Below are positions 1-9,106 of a DNA stretch of 60,652 nucleotides, piece by piece. The first letter of the stretch is position 1. Each line of letters starts with the position of its first letter. The translations under genes were made by a program, and so were the position numbers. A model generated the notes under the pieces. The model was not told where the DNA came from. It was given only the letters and a program-made list of their open reading frames with translations, and ran no database searches. Origin of the DNA: Candidatus Saelkia tenebricola. Its GTDB lineage: Bacteria > Omnitrophota > Gorgyraeia > Kaelpiales > Kaelpiaceae. The stretch spans positions 1-60,652 of the forward strand of contig JAVCDA010000021.1 of the NCBI GenBank assembly GCA_030765145.1, in the 5' to 3' direction.

Positions 1-1
1 A

Positions 2-1606
2 ATTTATAAATTAGATGTTTTGGTGATTCCCCCTAACAAACCTCTCAACAGAATTCCACATGCAGATGTAATATATAAAAGTCAGAGGGAAAAGTTTGAA
101 GCGGTTGTTAAAGAGATAGAGGAATTGCATAGTGCGGGGCGGCCTATGCTTGTGGGTACTACATCTATCGAGAAATCAGAGCTTTTAAGCGAGCTGCTTA
201 AAAAGCGTGGAATTCCTCACAATGTATTAAATGCCAAGTACCATGAAAGGGAAGCTGAAATCGTTGCTCAGGCAGGAAGATTTAAAGCGGTTACTATTGC
301 AACCAATATGGCTGGACGTGGAACCGATATTCTTTTGGGAGGGAACCCTGAGTTTTTGACAAAAACGAGTTTTAAGCAGGAGAGCCGTGATTTAAGAGAA
401 ATAACTGATCAAGAATTTCAAGAAGTTTTTAAAAATGTTACGATGGTGGTTAATAAAGAACATGATAAAGTTGTTGAATCAGGGGGACTGTATGTTATCG
501 GAACTGAACGGCATGAATCCAGACGTATTGACAACCAGCTCAGAGGTCGTGCTGGACGGCAAGGGGATCCGGGGTCTTCTAAATTCTATCTTTCCATGGA
601 AGATGATTTAATGCGTCTTTTTGGAAGCGAGAGAATTGCATTGATAATGGATAAACTGGGTATTGCTGATGGGGAAAAGATCGAACATTCTTTAATCAGC
701 CGCGCAATAGCTACTGCACAGAAGAGAGTTGAAACGTTTAATTTTGAGATTAGAAAGCACTTGCTTGATTACGATGATGTTATGAATAAACAGCGCCAGG
801 CTATATACTCAGAAAGGAGAACTGTTTTATTAAGCGAAGGTTTAAGAGAGCATATTTATGAAATTATAGAGGAAACTTTAGAATATGAAATAGAGCGTTT
901 TATTCCGGAAAGCATTTTACCTGAAGATTATGACTGGGATGGATTGAGCAGATGGATTCTGGATAAGTTTAGAGTGTCTATTGCTGTATCAATTCTTAAA
1001 GACGTTTCTTTTGAGAATTTGAAGGAACTTAAAAGCAACTGGAATGACATTGTTCTTAATTGTTTTGAGTTTCTGGTTAAGAAGTTAAAAGAAATTTACA
1101 ATGCACGCGAAAAGGAGATTGGGGAAGAGGAGTTAAGAAGGCTGGAGAAAATGATATTTCTACATGTTATAGATATGCGCTGGAAACAGCATCTTTATGC
1201 TCTGGATTATTTAAGAGAAGGTATTGGTTTAAGAGCTTATGGCCAGAGAGATCCTTTAGTAGAATACAGGAATGAGTCTTATAATATGTTTCAGGAGATG
1301 GTATCTCGGATTAAATTAGATGTTTTAGAATATTTATACAAATTCCATTCTAGATTTAAAACAGCTCCTGTCGGATTGATGGAAAAAGCAGCTTCTGATT
1401 ATAAGCATGAAGAGGTAAAGCAGTTCCAGGCGGTTAAGAGAATGACTAAGGAAAAAGAGCCACAGGCTCCTCGTGTAAGGCCAGGGCAGTTTGCGGGTGG
1501 AGGGCAAGCGGAGCCGTATAAAAGAACAAGTCAAAAAATTGGCAGAAATGATCCTTGTCCTTGCGGTAGCGGCAAGAAATATAAGAAATGCTGTTATCCA
1601 AAATAG
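2..1606 (+). CDS. secA: Protein translocase ATPase SecA, 3' part
   Basis: SecA is the cytoplasmic motor that drives unfolded preproteins through SecYEG. The window opens inside the gene; the reading frame is open from base 2, giving the last 534 residues. Visible are the second helicase half ([14 protein letters not shown] and [17 protein letters not shown]), the helical scaffold and wing region, and a C-terminal Cys-rich SEC-C zinc motif ([13 protein letters not shown]), which in the family binds SecB and ribosomes. The N-terminal nucleotide-binding part with Walker A lies upstream of the window. The stop is one base before the lnt start. Family identity is beyond doubt. Confidence 0.98.
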   Translation: MYKLDVLVIPPNKPLNRIPHADVIYKSQREKFEAVVKEIEELHSAGRPMLVGTTSIEKSELLSELLKKRGIPHNVLNAKYHEREAEIVAQAGRFKAVTIATNMAGRGTDILLGGNPEFLTKTSFKQESRDLREITDQEFQEVFKNVTMVVNKEHDKVVESGGLYVIGTERHESRRIDNQLRGRAGRQGDPGSSKFYLSMEDDLMRLFGSERIALIMDKLGIADGEKIEHSLISRAIATAQKRVETFNFEIRKHLLDYDDVMNKQRQAIYSERRTVLLSEGLREHIYEIIEETLEYEIERFIPESILPEDYDWDGLSRWILDKFRVSIAVSILKDVSFENLKELKSNWNDIVLNCFEFLVKKLKEIYNAREKEIGEEELRRLEKMIFLHVIDMRWKQHLYALDYLREGIGLRAYGQRDPLVEYRNESYNMFQEMVSRIKLDVLEYLYKFHSRFKTAPVGLMEKAASDYKHEEVKQFQAVKRMTKEKEPQAPRVRPGQFAGGGQAEPYKRTSQKIGRNDPCPCGSGKKYKKCCYPK

Positions 1607-1607
1607 G

Positions 1608-3050
1608 ATGACATACTTCATTCTTGTATTGATTTCTGCATTCCTGAGTGCAGGGGCGTTTTATTACAATGAGTTTTTTATCTTTTTTAGCCTAACTCCT
1701 TTTTTGTATGTGTTGTTTAAGACAGAATATATAAAAAAGAGATTTCTTCTGGGCTATATCTGGGGACTTGTTTATTTTGCCTGCCTTTGTTATTGGTTGA
1801 TTCATGTCTCATGGTTGGGGTTAGTTCTTCTCACGTTATATCTGGGGTGTTATCCAGCTTTATTTGCTGTTTTATGTAAGCCCAAAAATAAGTTTATCAA
1901 TATATATTATGTTTCAGGATTATGGGTTATTTTAGATTTTTTAAGGTCATTTTTGTCTTTTAAATTTGCTTGGGGTTATTTTGGGTATGCGTTAAGTGAG
2001 AATAAGGTTTTAATTCAAATAGCAGATCTTACAGGGGTACATGGTGTTTCTTTTATTGTGGTATTGGTTAATTGTTTGTTTCTCTATTTTATTACAAAAG
2101 TAATCTTGAGAAAGAAAATATTGCATTCTTTCGTTTTGCTTGCAATATTTGTCTGTTCATTTGTTTATGGTAATAACCGGTTGAAAAATCTTGTTTCTAC
2201 AGGTGTAGCTAAAGATGTTGCTTTGATTCAAACAAATGTCAATTCGAATTTTAAATGGGATTTGTCTTTTTATCAGGATAATTTAGAGCGGTTTGAACTT
2301 TTAGTTCATATTGCAAAACATAAAGGTGCGAAATTGATAATTTCACCGGAATCGATACTGCCTTTCCCCTGGGGTAAAAAACCGAGTATGATGCAGCGTA
2401 TTCAATCGGTTGCAAAAGAGACTAAAACCCCGCTGCTTTTAGGAATCCCGTTTTATAAGAATAATCAAATTTATAATTCCTCATTATTTTTAACTCACAC
2501 AGGAGAAGTTAAGGATGTGTATTTTAAAGTACACCTTGTGCCATTTGGGGAATACATGCCTTTAAGAAGAATATTTTTATTTTTAGAAAATATTTACCCG
2601 ATAGGTTCTTATTCTCGTGGGGATAGCTTAAAACTATTTGATTATATGAAACATCGGTTTTCGATTTTAATCTGTTACGAGGATATTCCTGCGGACATTA
2701 TCAGACGGGCCACTGTTTTAGGTGCCCATTTTTTTGTCAATCAGTCTGATGAGGGATGGTTTAAGGAAACAAAAGAAATGTATTTACATAACCAGATTGC
2801 AGTATTCAGAGCAATTGAAAACAGACGCTCCATAGTGCGCTCAACAAATACAGGGTTGAGTTGTTTTATTGATTATAAGGGTAATGTTATAGAGCAGCTG
2901 GAGCCGTTTAAAGCAGATGTTTTAGTCGCAGATGTACCAATATATACAAAATTTTCTTTTTATAGTAAATACAGTTGGTTGTTCATTTGGATATTGTTGA
3001 TAGGTGTAGTGATTTATTTATTTAGTTCTGGAATTCGGCGTAATTTTTAG
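1608..3050 (+). CDS. lnt: Apolipoprotein N-acyltransferase
   Basis: Lnt transfers the third acyl chain to the N-terminal cysteine of lipoproteins at the periplasmic face of the inner membrane. I chose the ATG at 1608, one base after the secA stop, giving 480 residues; the frame is open further upstream but only inside secA. About six hydrophobic segments fill roughly the first 190 residues, followed by a nitrilase-fold domain and a C-terminal membrane helix. The catalytic triad is present as Glu248 (SPES), Lys307 (FKVHLVPFGEYMP) and Cys356 (ICYED). With LolC/LolD later in the window it indicates a complete lipoprotein maturation and export route. No clear Shine-Dalgarno is seen, so coupling to secA translation is likely. 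Confidence 0.95.
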   Translation: MTYFILVLISAFLSAGAFYYNEFFIFFSLTPFLYVLFKTEYIKKRFLLGYIWGLVYFACLCYWLIHVSWLGLVLLTLYLGCYPALFAVLCKPKNKFINIYYVSGLWVILDFLRSFLSFKFAWGYFGYALSENKVLIQIADLTGVHGVSFIVVLVNCLFLYFITKVILRKKILHSFVLLAIFVCSFVYGNNRLKNLVSTGVAKDVALIQTNVNSNFKWDLSFYQDNLERFELLVHIAKHKGAKLIISPESILPFPWGKKPSMMQRIQSVAKETKTPLLLGIPFYKNNQIYNSSLFLTHTGEVKDVYFKVHLVPFGEYMPLRRIFLFLENIYPIGSYSRGDSLKLFDYMKHRFSILICYEDIPADIIRRATVLGAHFFVNQSDEGWFKETKEMYLHNQIAVFRAIENRRSIVRSTNTGLSCFIDYKGNVIEQLEPFKADVLVADVPIYTKFSFYSKYSWLFIWILLIGVVIYLFSSGIRRNF

Positions 3051-3125
3051 ACTATAATTAATGTGTTATTAACATTAGTATGTGTGTGTATTATTTAGAG
3101 GATTAAAATGGTAGATTGAATTGTA

Positions 3126-3246
3126 AATGGAAATGTATCCCCACTGATTTGTAAAACAAATCAAACATGTGGGGATAATTCGCCCAGGTAATTTACATTC
3201 ATCCTGGAAATCAGGATTCTGTAAATCAGGGGGCTCATTAGGAGGT
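3126..3246 (+). promoter_or_regulatory. Structured 5' leader of the DUF74 operon (copy 1 of a twice-seen element)
   Basis: Between lnt and the first DUF74 gene lies about 120 bases that fold well on paper. Arm 1 pairs TATCCCCAC (3136-3144) with GTGGGGATA (3169-3177), and inside it TGATTTG (3145-3151) with CAAATCA (3157-3163). Arm 2 pairs ATTTACA (3191-3197) with TGTAAAT (3220-3226), enclosing ATCCTG/CAGGAT. It ends in GCTCATTAGGAGGT (3233-3246), which holds the ribosome-binding site. ATGTATCC, TGATTTG, AATCAA, GGGATAATT and that last 14-mer recur in the same order before aspS. It resembles no riboswitch class I recognise. Confidence 0.55.
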
Positions 3247-3252
3247 GAGAGA

Positions 3253-3570
3253 ATGATTGTTACTAATATCGATTCAGTTCCTGGTAAAAGAATTGTTGAA
3301 CATTTTGGTATTGTTCAAGGCAGTACTGTTCGAGCTCGGCATGTAGGCGCTGATTTAGCTGCTAGTCTTAAGAACTTGGTTGGCGGAGAATTAAAAGGCT
3401 ATACAAAATTATTGGAAGATGCCCGAGCAGAATCTTTAGGAAGGCTTATTCAGCAGGCTCAGCAATTGGGAGCTAATGCGATTATTAATATCCGATTTGC
3501 AACAGCTGCAGTGGCTCAAGGAGCTGCAGAGTTGATGGCTTACGGAACTGCTGTGCGGGTAGAAGAATAA
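3253..3570 (+). CDS. YbjQ/UPF0145 (DUF74) family protein
   Basis: A 105-residue soluble protein of the YbjQ (UPF0145, PF01906) family, whose members form small oligomers and are loosely called heavy-metal-binding; the real function is unknown. The ATG at 3253 is preceded by a strong AGGAGGT six bases upstream; an upstream in-frame extension covers the leader and is not credible. Family hallmarks are the central LKNLVGGELKGYTKLLEDAR stretch, the GANAIINIRF strand and the terminal AYGTAV. It is followed by a membrane-anchored paralogue and an M48 protease, which suggests one operon. Confidence 0.9.
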   Translation: MIVTNIDSVPGKRIVEHFGIVQGSTVRARHVGADLAASLKNLVGGELKGYTKLLEDARAESLGRLIQQAQQLGANAIINIRFATAAVAQGAAELMAYGTAVRVEE

Positions 3571-3580
3571 AGGAGGGTCT

Positions 3581-4042
3581 ATGGATGCTCTGATTTATTT
3601 TATATTATTTATTTTTGTAGGATATATTTCAGGAACAATAATTGAAAAGAAACATTATCTTGATATTGAAGTAAGAGAAAAAAAATATTTAAATTTGCCC
3701 GCAATCAGTTCTAAAAATATAGAAGATGAAAGCCGGATTTTATCTGCCAATTTAGTTAGCGGTAGTGTTGTTATTTCACTTGATTATTTCAAGCGTTTTC
3801 TTGCCGGCCTGCGTAATGTCGTTGGTGGTAGAATTCATAGCTATGAAACTCTCTTGGACAGGTCTCGTCGGGAAGCTGTTCTAAGAATGAAGGAAAATGC
3901 CAGCAGTATGAATGCCGATATGATTTTAAATATCAGATTCCAAACCTTGGGAGTTGGACAAAAAGCAAATAAAAAAGGTAATATCGGTTGCTTTGAAGTC
4001 GTAGCATATGGAACAGCAGTGAAACTAAAACCCGGAACATGA
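3581..4042 (+). CDS. Membrane-anchored YbjQ/DUF74 paralogue
   Basis: A 153-residue protein with an N-terminal transmembrane helix (about residues 4-20), a polar linker, and a DUF74 domain from about residue 50 (GLRNVVGGRIHSYETLLDR, NADMILNIRF, AYGTAV). It is clearly a paralogue of the preceding soluble protein, so the pair may form a mixed oligomer tethered to the inner membrane. AGGAGGG sits just before the ATG at 3581. Its stop overlaps the start of the protease gene by 4 bases (ATGA), indicating translational coupling. The domain call is firm; the function is not known. Confidence 0.85.
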   Translation: MDALIYFILFIFVGYISGTIIEKKHYLDIEVREKKYLNLPAISSKNIEDESRILSANLVSGSVVISLDYFKRFLAGLRNVVGGRIHSYETLLDRSRREAVLRMKENASSMNADMILNIRFQTLGVGQKANKKGNIGCFEVVAYGTAVKLKPGT

Positions 4043-4881
4043 GGTTTACTCCTCGCTTACCACAAGATAACGTAAACGTTTCTAAAACATCAGATTTAAG
4101 AGAATTTTTTTGGCTTTTGGGAATTATCTTGGCTGTTCTGGTGTTAGTTTATCTATTCTTAGGATTTGCGCTGGATGTTGTAGTGGATAGAATTTCACCC
4201 AAGATGGAAAGAGAAATAGGGGTTGTCTTTAATAAGATGTATAAAATTAAAGATAACGAAATTTCACCCCTTGAGGAAAGCATACAAAAATTACTCGATA
4301 GCTTAGTTGAAAAGGCACCTGCTTTAAATATGGATTATGAGTTTAAGGTGCGGGTAGTTGAAAATAATGATTTTAATGCTCTGGCTTTACCGGGAGGAAA
4401 TATTGTGATTTTTTCCGGCTTGATTAAAGAAATTAATTCCCAGAATGAATTAGCTATGGTTCTATCACATGAACTGGGCCATTTTGCACATAAAGATCAC
4501 TTGAGAAGGTTAGGGCGGAGATTAGTATTGGTTGTTATTTCTAGTGTTTTATTCGGGGAGAGGAGTTCAGTTGCACAGTTTATGGAACGAACATTAATAA
4601 CCGCAGATCTTAAATCTTCACGCCAGCAGGAGGTAGTAGCTGACAAGTTTGCTTTAGATTTGTTAGATAAAAAGTATGGACATGTTGCAGGAGGTAGGGA
4701 ATTGTTTCAGCTAATGAAAAAGAAGGGAAATTTACCTATGTTTTTTCAATATTTTTCTACACATCCAGCTCCTGAAGATAGGTTGAATATAATGATGGAG
4801 GAGATAATAATAAATGGCTATTTGGTGAAAGAAACAATTCCTCTTGATCCGATTTATAGAGATCAAACAGTAGTAGATTGA
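4039..4881 (+). CDS. Membrane M48-family zinc metalloprotease
   Basis: A 280-residue peptidase with one N-terminal transmembrane segment (about residues 25-47) and an M48 catalytic domain. The zinc site is His144-Glu145-Leu-Gly-His148, with Glu198 (QEVVAD) as the likely third ligand, and the late STHPAPEDR motif is typical of the family. It is shorter than HtpX, which has four membrane helices, and closer to YcaL/BepA-like single-domain M48 proteins, though no lipobox is present. The start overlaps the DUF74 gene by 4 bases. Membrane or envelope protein quality control is the likely role, inferred from family and context. Confidence 0.88.
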   Translation: MRFTPRLPQDNVNVSKTSDLREFFWLLGIILAVLVLVYLFLGFALDVVVDRISPKMEREIGVVFNKMYKIKDNEISPLEESIQKLLDSLVEKAPALNMDYEFKVRVVENNDFNALALPGGNIVIFSGLIKEINSQNELAMVLSHELGHFAHKDHLRRLGRRLVLVVISSVLFGERSSVAQFMERTLITADLKSSRQQEVVADKFALDLLDKKYGHVAGGRELFQLMKKKGNLPMFFQYFSTHPAPEDRLNIMMEEIIINGYLVKETIPLDPIYRDQTVVD

Positions 4882-4904
4882 TACTTGGATAATTACAATC
4901 TGCA

Positions 4905-4933
4905 TTGACATATTAAATCTCAACGTTTACAAT
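4905..4933 (+). promoter_or_regulatory. Sigma-70-type promoter of lysS
   Basis: A consensus -35 TTGACA (4905-4910), a 17-base spacer and a -10 TACAAT (4928-4933). The expected transcription start is near 4940, only about six bases before the lysS ATG at 4946, and no Shine-Dalgarno lies between. This predicts a near-leaderless mRNA. Confidence 0.65.
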
Positions 4934-4945
4934 TCAAAGAACAAA

Positions 4946-6370
4946 ATGAAAGACGAATTCAGAGAACATAAGTTGGAGAAACTTAATAAGTTAAGGGAGA
5001 AAGGTGTAAATCCCTATCCTTATCGCTATTTACCACATGAGGCTATTTCTTCCTGTATCGATAACTGGAAAGATAGAAGGGGAGTTAAGATTGCAGGGCG
5101 GGTTATGGCGTTTCGGGAGCACGGTAAGAGCATATTTTTTGATATTAAGGATTCAAGTGGGCGGATCCAAGTATATATTAAGCAGGATATAATCGGTGAG
5201 GATGAGTTTTTGATGTTCAAAGAATGTATTGATATCGGAGATATTTTGGGTGTTGAAGGCGAGACTTTTAAAACCAGAACCGAAGAACCTACTGTTTTGG
5301 CCAAAACATATAAAGTGCTTTCTAAATCTTTACTGCCTTTGCCTGAGAAATGGCATGGTTTAAAAGATGTGGAAACAAGACACAGGAAACGTTATCTGGA
5401 TTTAATAATGAATGAAAATGTTAAAGAAATTTTTGTTTTGAGAAGTAAAATTACTAATTTAATTCGCAAGTTTTTAGGTGATAAAGGTTTTATAGAAGTT
5501 GAAACTCCGATGCTTCATAATGTGGCAGGCGGGGCAGCTGGGGCGCCTTTTGCAACACATTTGGAAGCATATGATTTGGACCTTTACTTAAGAATTGCAC
5601 CTGAGTTGTATCTTAAGAGACTCTTAGTAGGCGGATTTGAAAAAGTGTATGAAATAAACAGGAGTTTTAGAAACGAAGGAGTTTCAACTCGGCATAATCC
5701 TGAATTTACAATGCTGGAGCTTTACTGGGCATATGCTGATTATGAAGATATTATGAAATTAACTGAAGAGTTGTTTACATATTTAGCTTATGAGATAAAA
5801 GGTTCCACTGAATTAGAATACCAAGGCAAGAAAATAAATCTTGCTTCTCCCTGGGAAAGATTGAGTTTTACTGATATTTTAGGCAAAAAGAATCTAACAA
5901 TAGATGTGCTTCGTGAAATCATGGAGTCAAAGCTTGGTAAAAAACTTGATAAACTTTCCAGGTCTCAGACTCTTAAATTGTGTGAAGACTATATTGAGAA
6001 TCAACTGGGGAATGAGCCGATTTTTGTAACCGATCATTTAAAAGATATTTCACCCCTTGCAAAATCTAAGAAAGAAAACTCTGATCTTGTTGAGAGGTTT
6101 GAGCTTTTTATATCGGGAATGGAAATAGCTAATGCATACAGCGAGCTTAATGATCCGATTGAGCAGAAAAAGAGATTTCAAGCTCAAACTGGTGAGGAAA
6201 AAGAGCATGTAGATCTCGATTTCGTAGAAGCTTTGGAATACGGTATGCCGCCGGCAGGGGGGTTGGGCATAGGGATAGACAGGTTGGTTATGCTTTTTGC
6301 TGATGCTTCTTCAATCAGGGAAGTTCTTCTATTCCCTCTCCTAAAACCTGAAGTTTGTGATGAGATTTGA
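4946..6370 (+). CDS. lysS: Lysyl-tRNA synthetase, class II
   Basis: Charges tRNA-Lys in the cytoplasm. The 474-residue length is normal for the bacterial class II enzyme. An OB-fold anticodon-binding domain occupies about residues 45-145 (GRVMAFREHGKSIFFDIKD), followed by the catalytic core with motif 2 (RNEGVSTRHNPEFTMLE) and motif 3 (GLGIGIDRLVML). The 3' end overlaps lolC by about 11 bases, so lysS heads a run that reaches clpC. The ATG at 4946 has no ribosome-binding site but follows a strong promoter at leaderless distance. Confidence 0.97.
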   Translation: MKDEFREHKLEKLNKLREKGVNPYPYRYLPHEAISSCIDNWKDRRGVKIAGRVMAFREHGKSIFFDIKDSSGRIQVYIKQDIIGEDEFLMFKECIDIGDILGVEGETFKTRTEEPTVLAKTYKVLSKSLLPLPEKWHGLKDVETRHRKRYLDLIMNENVKEIFVLRSKITNLIRKFLGDKGFIEVETPMLHNVAGGAAGAPFATHLEAYDLDLYLRIAPELYLKRLLVGGFEKVYEINRSFRNEGVSTRHNPEFTMLELYWAYADYEDIMKLTEELFTYLAYEIKGSTELEYQGKKINLASPWERLSFTDILGKKNLTIDVLREIMESKLGKKLDKLSRSQTLKLCEDYIENQLGNEPIFVTDHLKDISPLAKSKKENSDLVERFELFISGMEIANAYSELNDPIEQKKRFQAQTGEEKEHVDLDFVEALEYGMPPAGGLGIGIDRLVMLFADASSIREVLLFPLLKPEVCDEI

Positions 6371-7535
6371 GTTTTGGTTAGCTAAAAAATACCTCAGTAG
6401 GAAAGAAGCAAAATTCTTAAAATTAATCTCTGTAATTACAGTTCTAGGAGTAGCTATTGGGGTTATGACTCTCTTAGTTGTGATAGCTGTAATGAATGGG
6501 TTTGATAAAGAATTGGAAGAGAAAATTTTAGGCATTAATTCGGATCTTTTAATAAAATCTGAACCTGTTTTATACAATTATGAAGAAGTAGTAACTAAGC
6601 TTGATTCATTGGATGAAATTATGTTTTTCTCACCTGTTGTTGTCGGGAATGGTAGCTTAGTTAAAAATGGTTTTCTGGAAAATATTTATATTAAAGGTAT
6701 AGATTTAAAACAAGAGGTAAAAACTACAAATTTAGAGAAGTACTTAATACATAAATTGGATAATATCAACTCAAATGGTATAGTCATTGGTAAAGTTATG
6801 GCAGAGAAATTTGATTTAATATTAGGTTCAACAGTTGAAGTTTTAATGCCGTTTCAATTCGAGAGTTTCCCGTTTGTAGTGGAAGGGATATTTGAGTCAG
6901 GTATGTATGAATATGATGCCTCCTTGGTATATATAAATTTAAATAGTGCTAAAGATATTTTCTCAATATCCGGGGTAACGTCGCTGGAAATCAAAATTAA
7001 GAATCCTTATAAAGCAGATGTTCTAAAAAAGGAAATTCAGGATATTCTGGGAGTGCCTTTTTATGTTTTAAGCTGGATAGATATGAACAAAAATCTTTTT
7101 CAAGCTTTGAAGTTAGAGAAAACTGCAATGTTCATTATTTTATGTTTAATAGTGCTTGTCGCGTCTTTTAATATTGCAAGTGTCCTTATTATGTCGGTAT
7201 TGGGAAAAATAAAGGATATTGGGATTATGAGAGCAATAGGTGCCCGGGCAAAAGATATAAGGCGTGTTTTTATTATCCAAGGGATGTTAATAGGATTTAC
7301 CGGGATTCTGTTGGGAACTGCTTTAGGAGGAGCGTTAATATATATTATAGACAACTATAAAATAATAAAGCTCCCTTCTGATATTTATTACATTGATGCA
7401 TTACCTGTTGCCCCATCTATGATTGATTTTGTCTTAATTGTTTCATCGGCACTTCTGATAACATTTATCTCAACTTTATATCCTGCAATAAAGGCAGCGA
7501 AGTTTGATCCTGTCGTAGCCTTGAGGTACGAATGA
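6360..7535 (+). CDS. lolC: LolC/LolE-type lipoprotein-releasing ABC permease
   Basis: Inner-membrane subunit of the Lol system, which extracts mature lipoproteins for transfer to the outer membrane. About 391 residues: N-terminal helix (residues 20-45) beginning with the typical WLAKKYLSRKE, a periplasmic MacB/LolC domain (about 50-245), and three C-terminal FtsX-type helices (about 255-385). Starts are possible at GTG 6357 or ATG 6360; ATG is preferred. There is one permease gene and one ATPase gene (lolD), as in lineages with a single LolF-like homodimeric permease, rather than separate lolC and lolE. It overlaps lolD by 4 bases. Confidence 0.92.
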   Translation: MRFEFWLAKKYLSRKEAKFLKLISVITVLGVAIGVMTLLVVIAVMNGFDKELEEKILGINSDLLIKSEPVLYNYEEVVTKLDSLDEIMFFSPVVVGNGSLVKNGFLENIYIKGIDLKQEVKTTNLEKYLIHKLDNINSNGIVIGKVMAEKFDLILGSTVEVLMPFQFESFPFVVEGIFESGMYEYDASLVYINLNSAKDIFSISGVTSLEIKIKNPYKADVLKKEIQDILGVPFYVLSWIDMNKNLFQALKLEKTAMFIILCLIVLVASFNIASVLIMSVLGKIKDIGIMRAIGARAKDIRRVFIIQGMLIGFTGILLGTALGGALIYIIDNYKIIKLPSDIYYIDALPVAPSMIDFVLIVSSALLITFISTLYPAIKAAKFDPVVALRYE

Positions 7536-8221
7536 TAGTAAAACTAGATAGCATTAATAAATATTATCGAGTTGGAAACAGTACTCTCCATGTGTTAAAA
7601 GATATTTTTTTAGATATTGAACAAGGAGAATTATTAGCTATAGAAGGTCCTTCTGGAGCGGGTAAATCTACTTTACTACACTTAATAGGCGGTTTGGATA
7701 GACCTAGCGAGGGGAAGGTTTATTTGGAAGAAGAGGATATTTATAGCTTTAATGACAGTAGTATTTCTCGGATTAGAAATGAAAAGGTTGGTTTTGTATT
7801 TCAGTTCTATTATTTGATATCCGAGTTAACTGTATTAGAAAATGTTGCCTTGCCTCTGCTTATTAGAGGCGAATCTAAGAAAAAAGCTCTGGATTTGGCG
7901 AAAGGGGTGCTTGATTTTTTAAAGCTTACCGAAAGAGTATCTCATTATCCTAATCAGGTATCCGGAGGTGAACAGCAGAGAACTTCTTTGGCTAGGGCAA
8001 TTGTTACAGAGCCTAAAATTTTACTTTGTGATGAGCCAACAGGAAATTTAGATTCTCAAATGGGAAAAGAAGTGTTAAAATTACTCCAGGATATTAATAA
8101 AGAACGAGGTACTACAATTGTGGTTGTTACCCATGATAGAGATATAGCATCATGGATGCAGCGAAGAGCTTACATGAAAGACGGAATGTTGGTGAATATA
8201 AAATGTAACAAAGGAGGATAA
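7532..8221 (+). CDS. lolD: Lipoprotein-releasing ABC ATPase LolD
   Basis: ATPase partner of the preceding permease. The 229 residues contain Walker A GPSGAGKST, a Q-loop (FVFQFYYL), the signature VSGGEQQRTSLA, Walker B ILLCDEPTGNLD and the switch His (VVVTHD). The pattern PTGNLD and the length match the MacB/LolD/FtsE group, and context points to LolD. The ATG at 7532 overlaps the lolC stop (ATGA), implying coupled translation. Confidence 0.94.
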   Translation: MIVKLDSINKYYRVGNSTLHVLKDIFLDIEQGELLAIEGPSGAGKSTLLHLIGGLDRPSEGKVYLEEEDIYSFNDSSISRIRNEKVGFVFQFYYLISELTVLENVALPLLIRGESKKKALDLAKGVLDFLKLTERVSHYPNQVSGGEQQRTSLARAIVTEPKILLCDEPTGNLDSQMGKEVLKLLQDINKERGTTIVVVTHDRDIASWMQRRAYMKDGMLVNIKCNKGG

Positions 8222-8222
8222 T

Positions 8223-9092
8223 ATGAAAGTTTACCTCAATGGTGAACTTGTAGATGAAAAAGATGCAAAGGTATCTGTTTTTGACCATGGGTATCTTTAT
8301 GGAGATGGTGTTTTTGAAGGAATAAGGGTCTATAACGGTCTGGTTTTTCGCCTTCAGCAGCACCTGGATCGTCTTTATCGTTCTGCTCATACGATTATGC
8401 TTAATGTCTCTATGAGTAAAGATGAAATGAAAGAAGCTGTAATAAAAACTCTGAAAGCAAATAGCTTAAAAGACGCTTATATTAGATTAATTATTTCCCG
8501 TGGTGAAGGGGATTTGGGATTAGACCCTAGAAAGTGTAAGCATCCAAATATTGTTATTATAACGGATAAGATTGCACTTTACCCTAAAGAGATTTATGAA
8601 AAGGGTCTTGAGATAATTACTGTGCCTACCAGGCGTAATATTCCGGAAGGGGTGAATCCTCAGATTAAATCCTTGAATTACCTCAATAATATTATGGCTA
8701 AAATGGATGCCTTGAGCTGCGGTTATGAAGAAGCTATTATGCTTAATAATGAGGGGTATGTAGTTGAATGCACAGGTGATAATATCTTTATTTACGATGA
8801 GGGTAAACTTTATACTCCATCTGTTCATTTGGGGATTTTAGACGGTATCACGAGAGATGTGGTAATGAAATTAGCAAAAGAACGGGGTATTGAAGTTTCT
8901 GAAGAGATAATATCCCGTCATGATGTTTATAATGCTGGAGAGTGTTTTCTTACAGGAACTGCTGCTGAAATAGTACCTGTAGTTAAAGTTGATGGTAGAA
9001 ATGTCGGGAGTGGTGTTCCTGGAGAAGTTACTCTTCAGCTGATAGAAGATTTTAAAGATTTAACAGATACAGATGGTGTGCCTGTCTCTTAG
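8223..9092 (+). CDS. ilvE: Branched-chain amino acid aminotransferase (class IV)
   Basis: PLP-dependent transaminase for the last step of valine, leucine and isoleucine synthesis. At 289 residues it is the size of the IlvE/D-amino-acid aminotransferase fold. It shows the N-terminal YLNGELV and DHGYLYGDGVFEGIRVYNG, the PLP lysine Lys149 (QIKSLNYLNN), and ECTGDNIFIY and CFLTGTAAEIVPV. These favour IlvE over 4-amino-4-deoxychorismate lyase or Dat, although class IV members are easily confused. GGAGG just before the ATG is a good ribosome-binding site. Confidence 0.9.
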   Translation: MKVYLNGELVDEKDAKVSVFDHGYLYGDGVFEGIRVYNGLVFRLQQHLDRLYRSAHTIMLNVSMSKDEMKEAVIKTLKANSLKDAYIRLIISRGEGDLGLDPRKCKHPNIVIITDKIALYPKEIYEKGLEIITVPTRRNIPEGVNPQIKSLNYLNNIMAKMDALSCGYEEAIMLNNEGYVVECTGDNIFIYDEGKLYTPSVHLGILDGITRDVVMKLAKERGIEVSEEIISRHDVYNAGECFLTGTAAEIVPVVKVDGRNVGSGVPGEVTLQLIEDFKDLTDTDGVPVS

Positions 9093-9106
9093 GCGGAGGT
9101 AATAAT

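Noticed and set aside
7100-7354. Minus-strand open frame inside lolC
   Set aside because: Lies wholly within a well-supported membrane protein gene; rich in Ile and Lys with no domain, as expected for the complement of hydrophobic codons.
8127-8390. Minus-strand frame across the lolD-ilvE junction
   Set aside because: No motif, and it is antisense to two confident, tightly packed genes.
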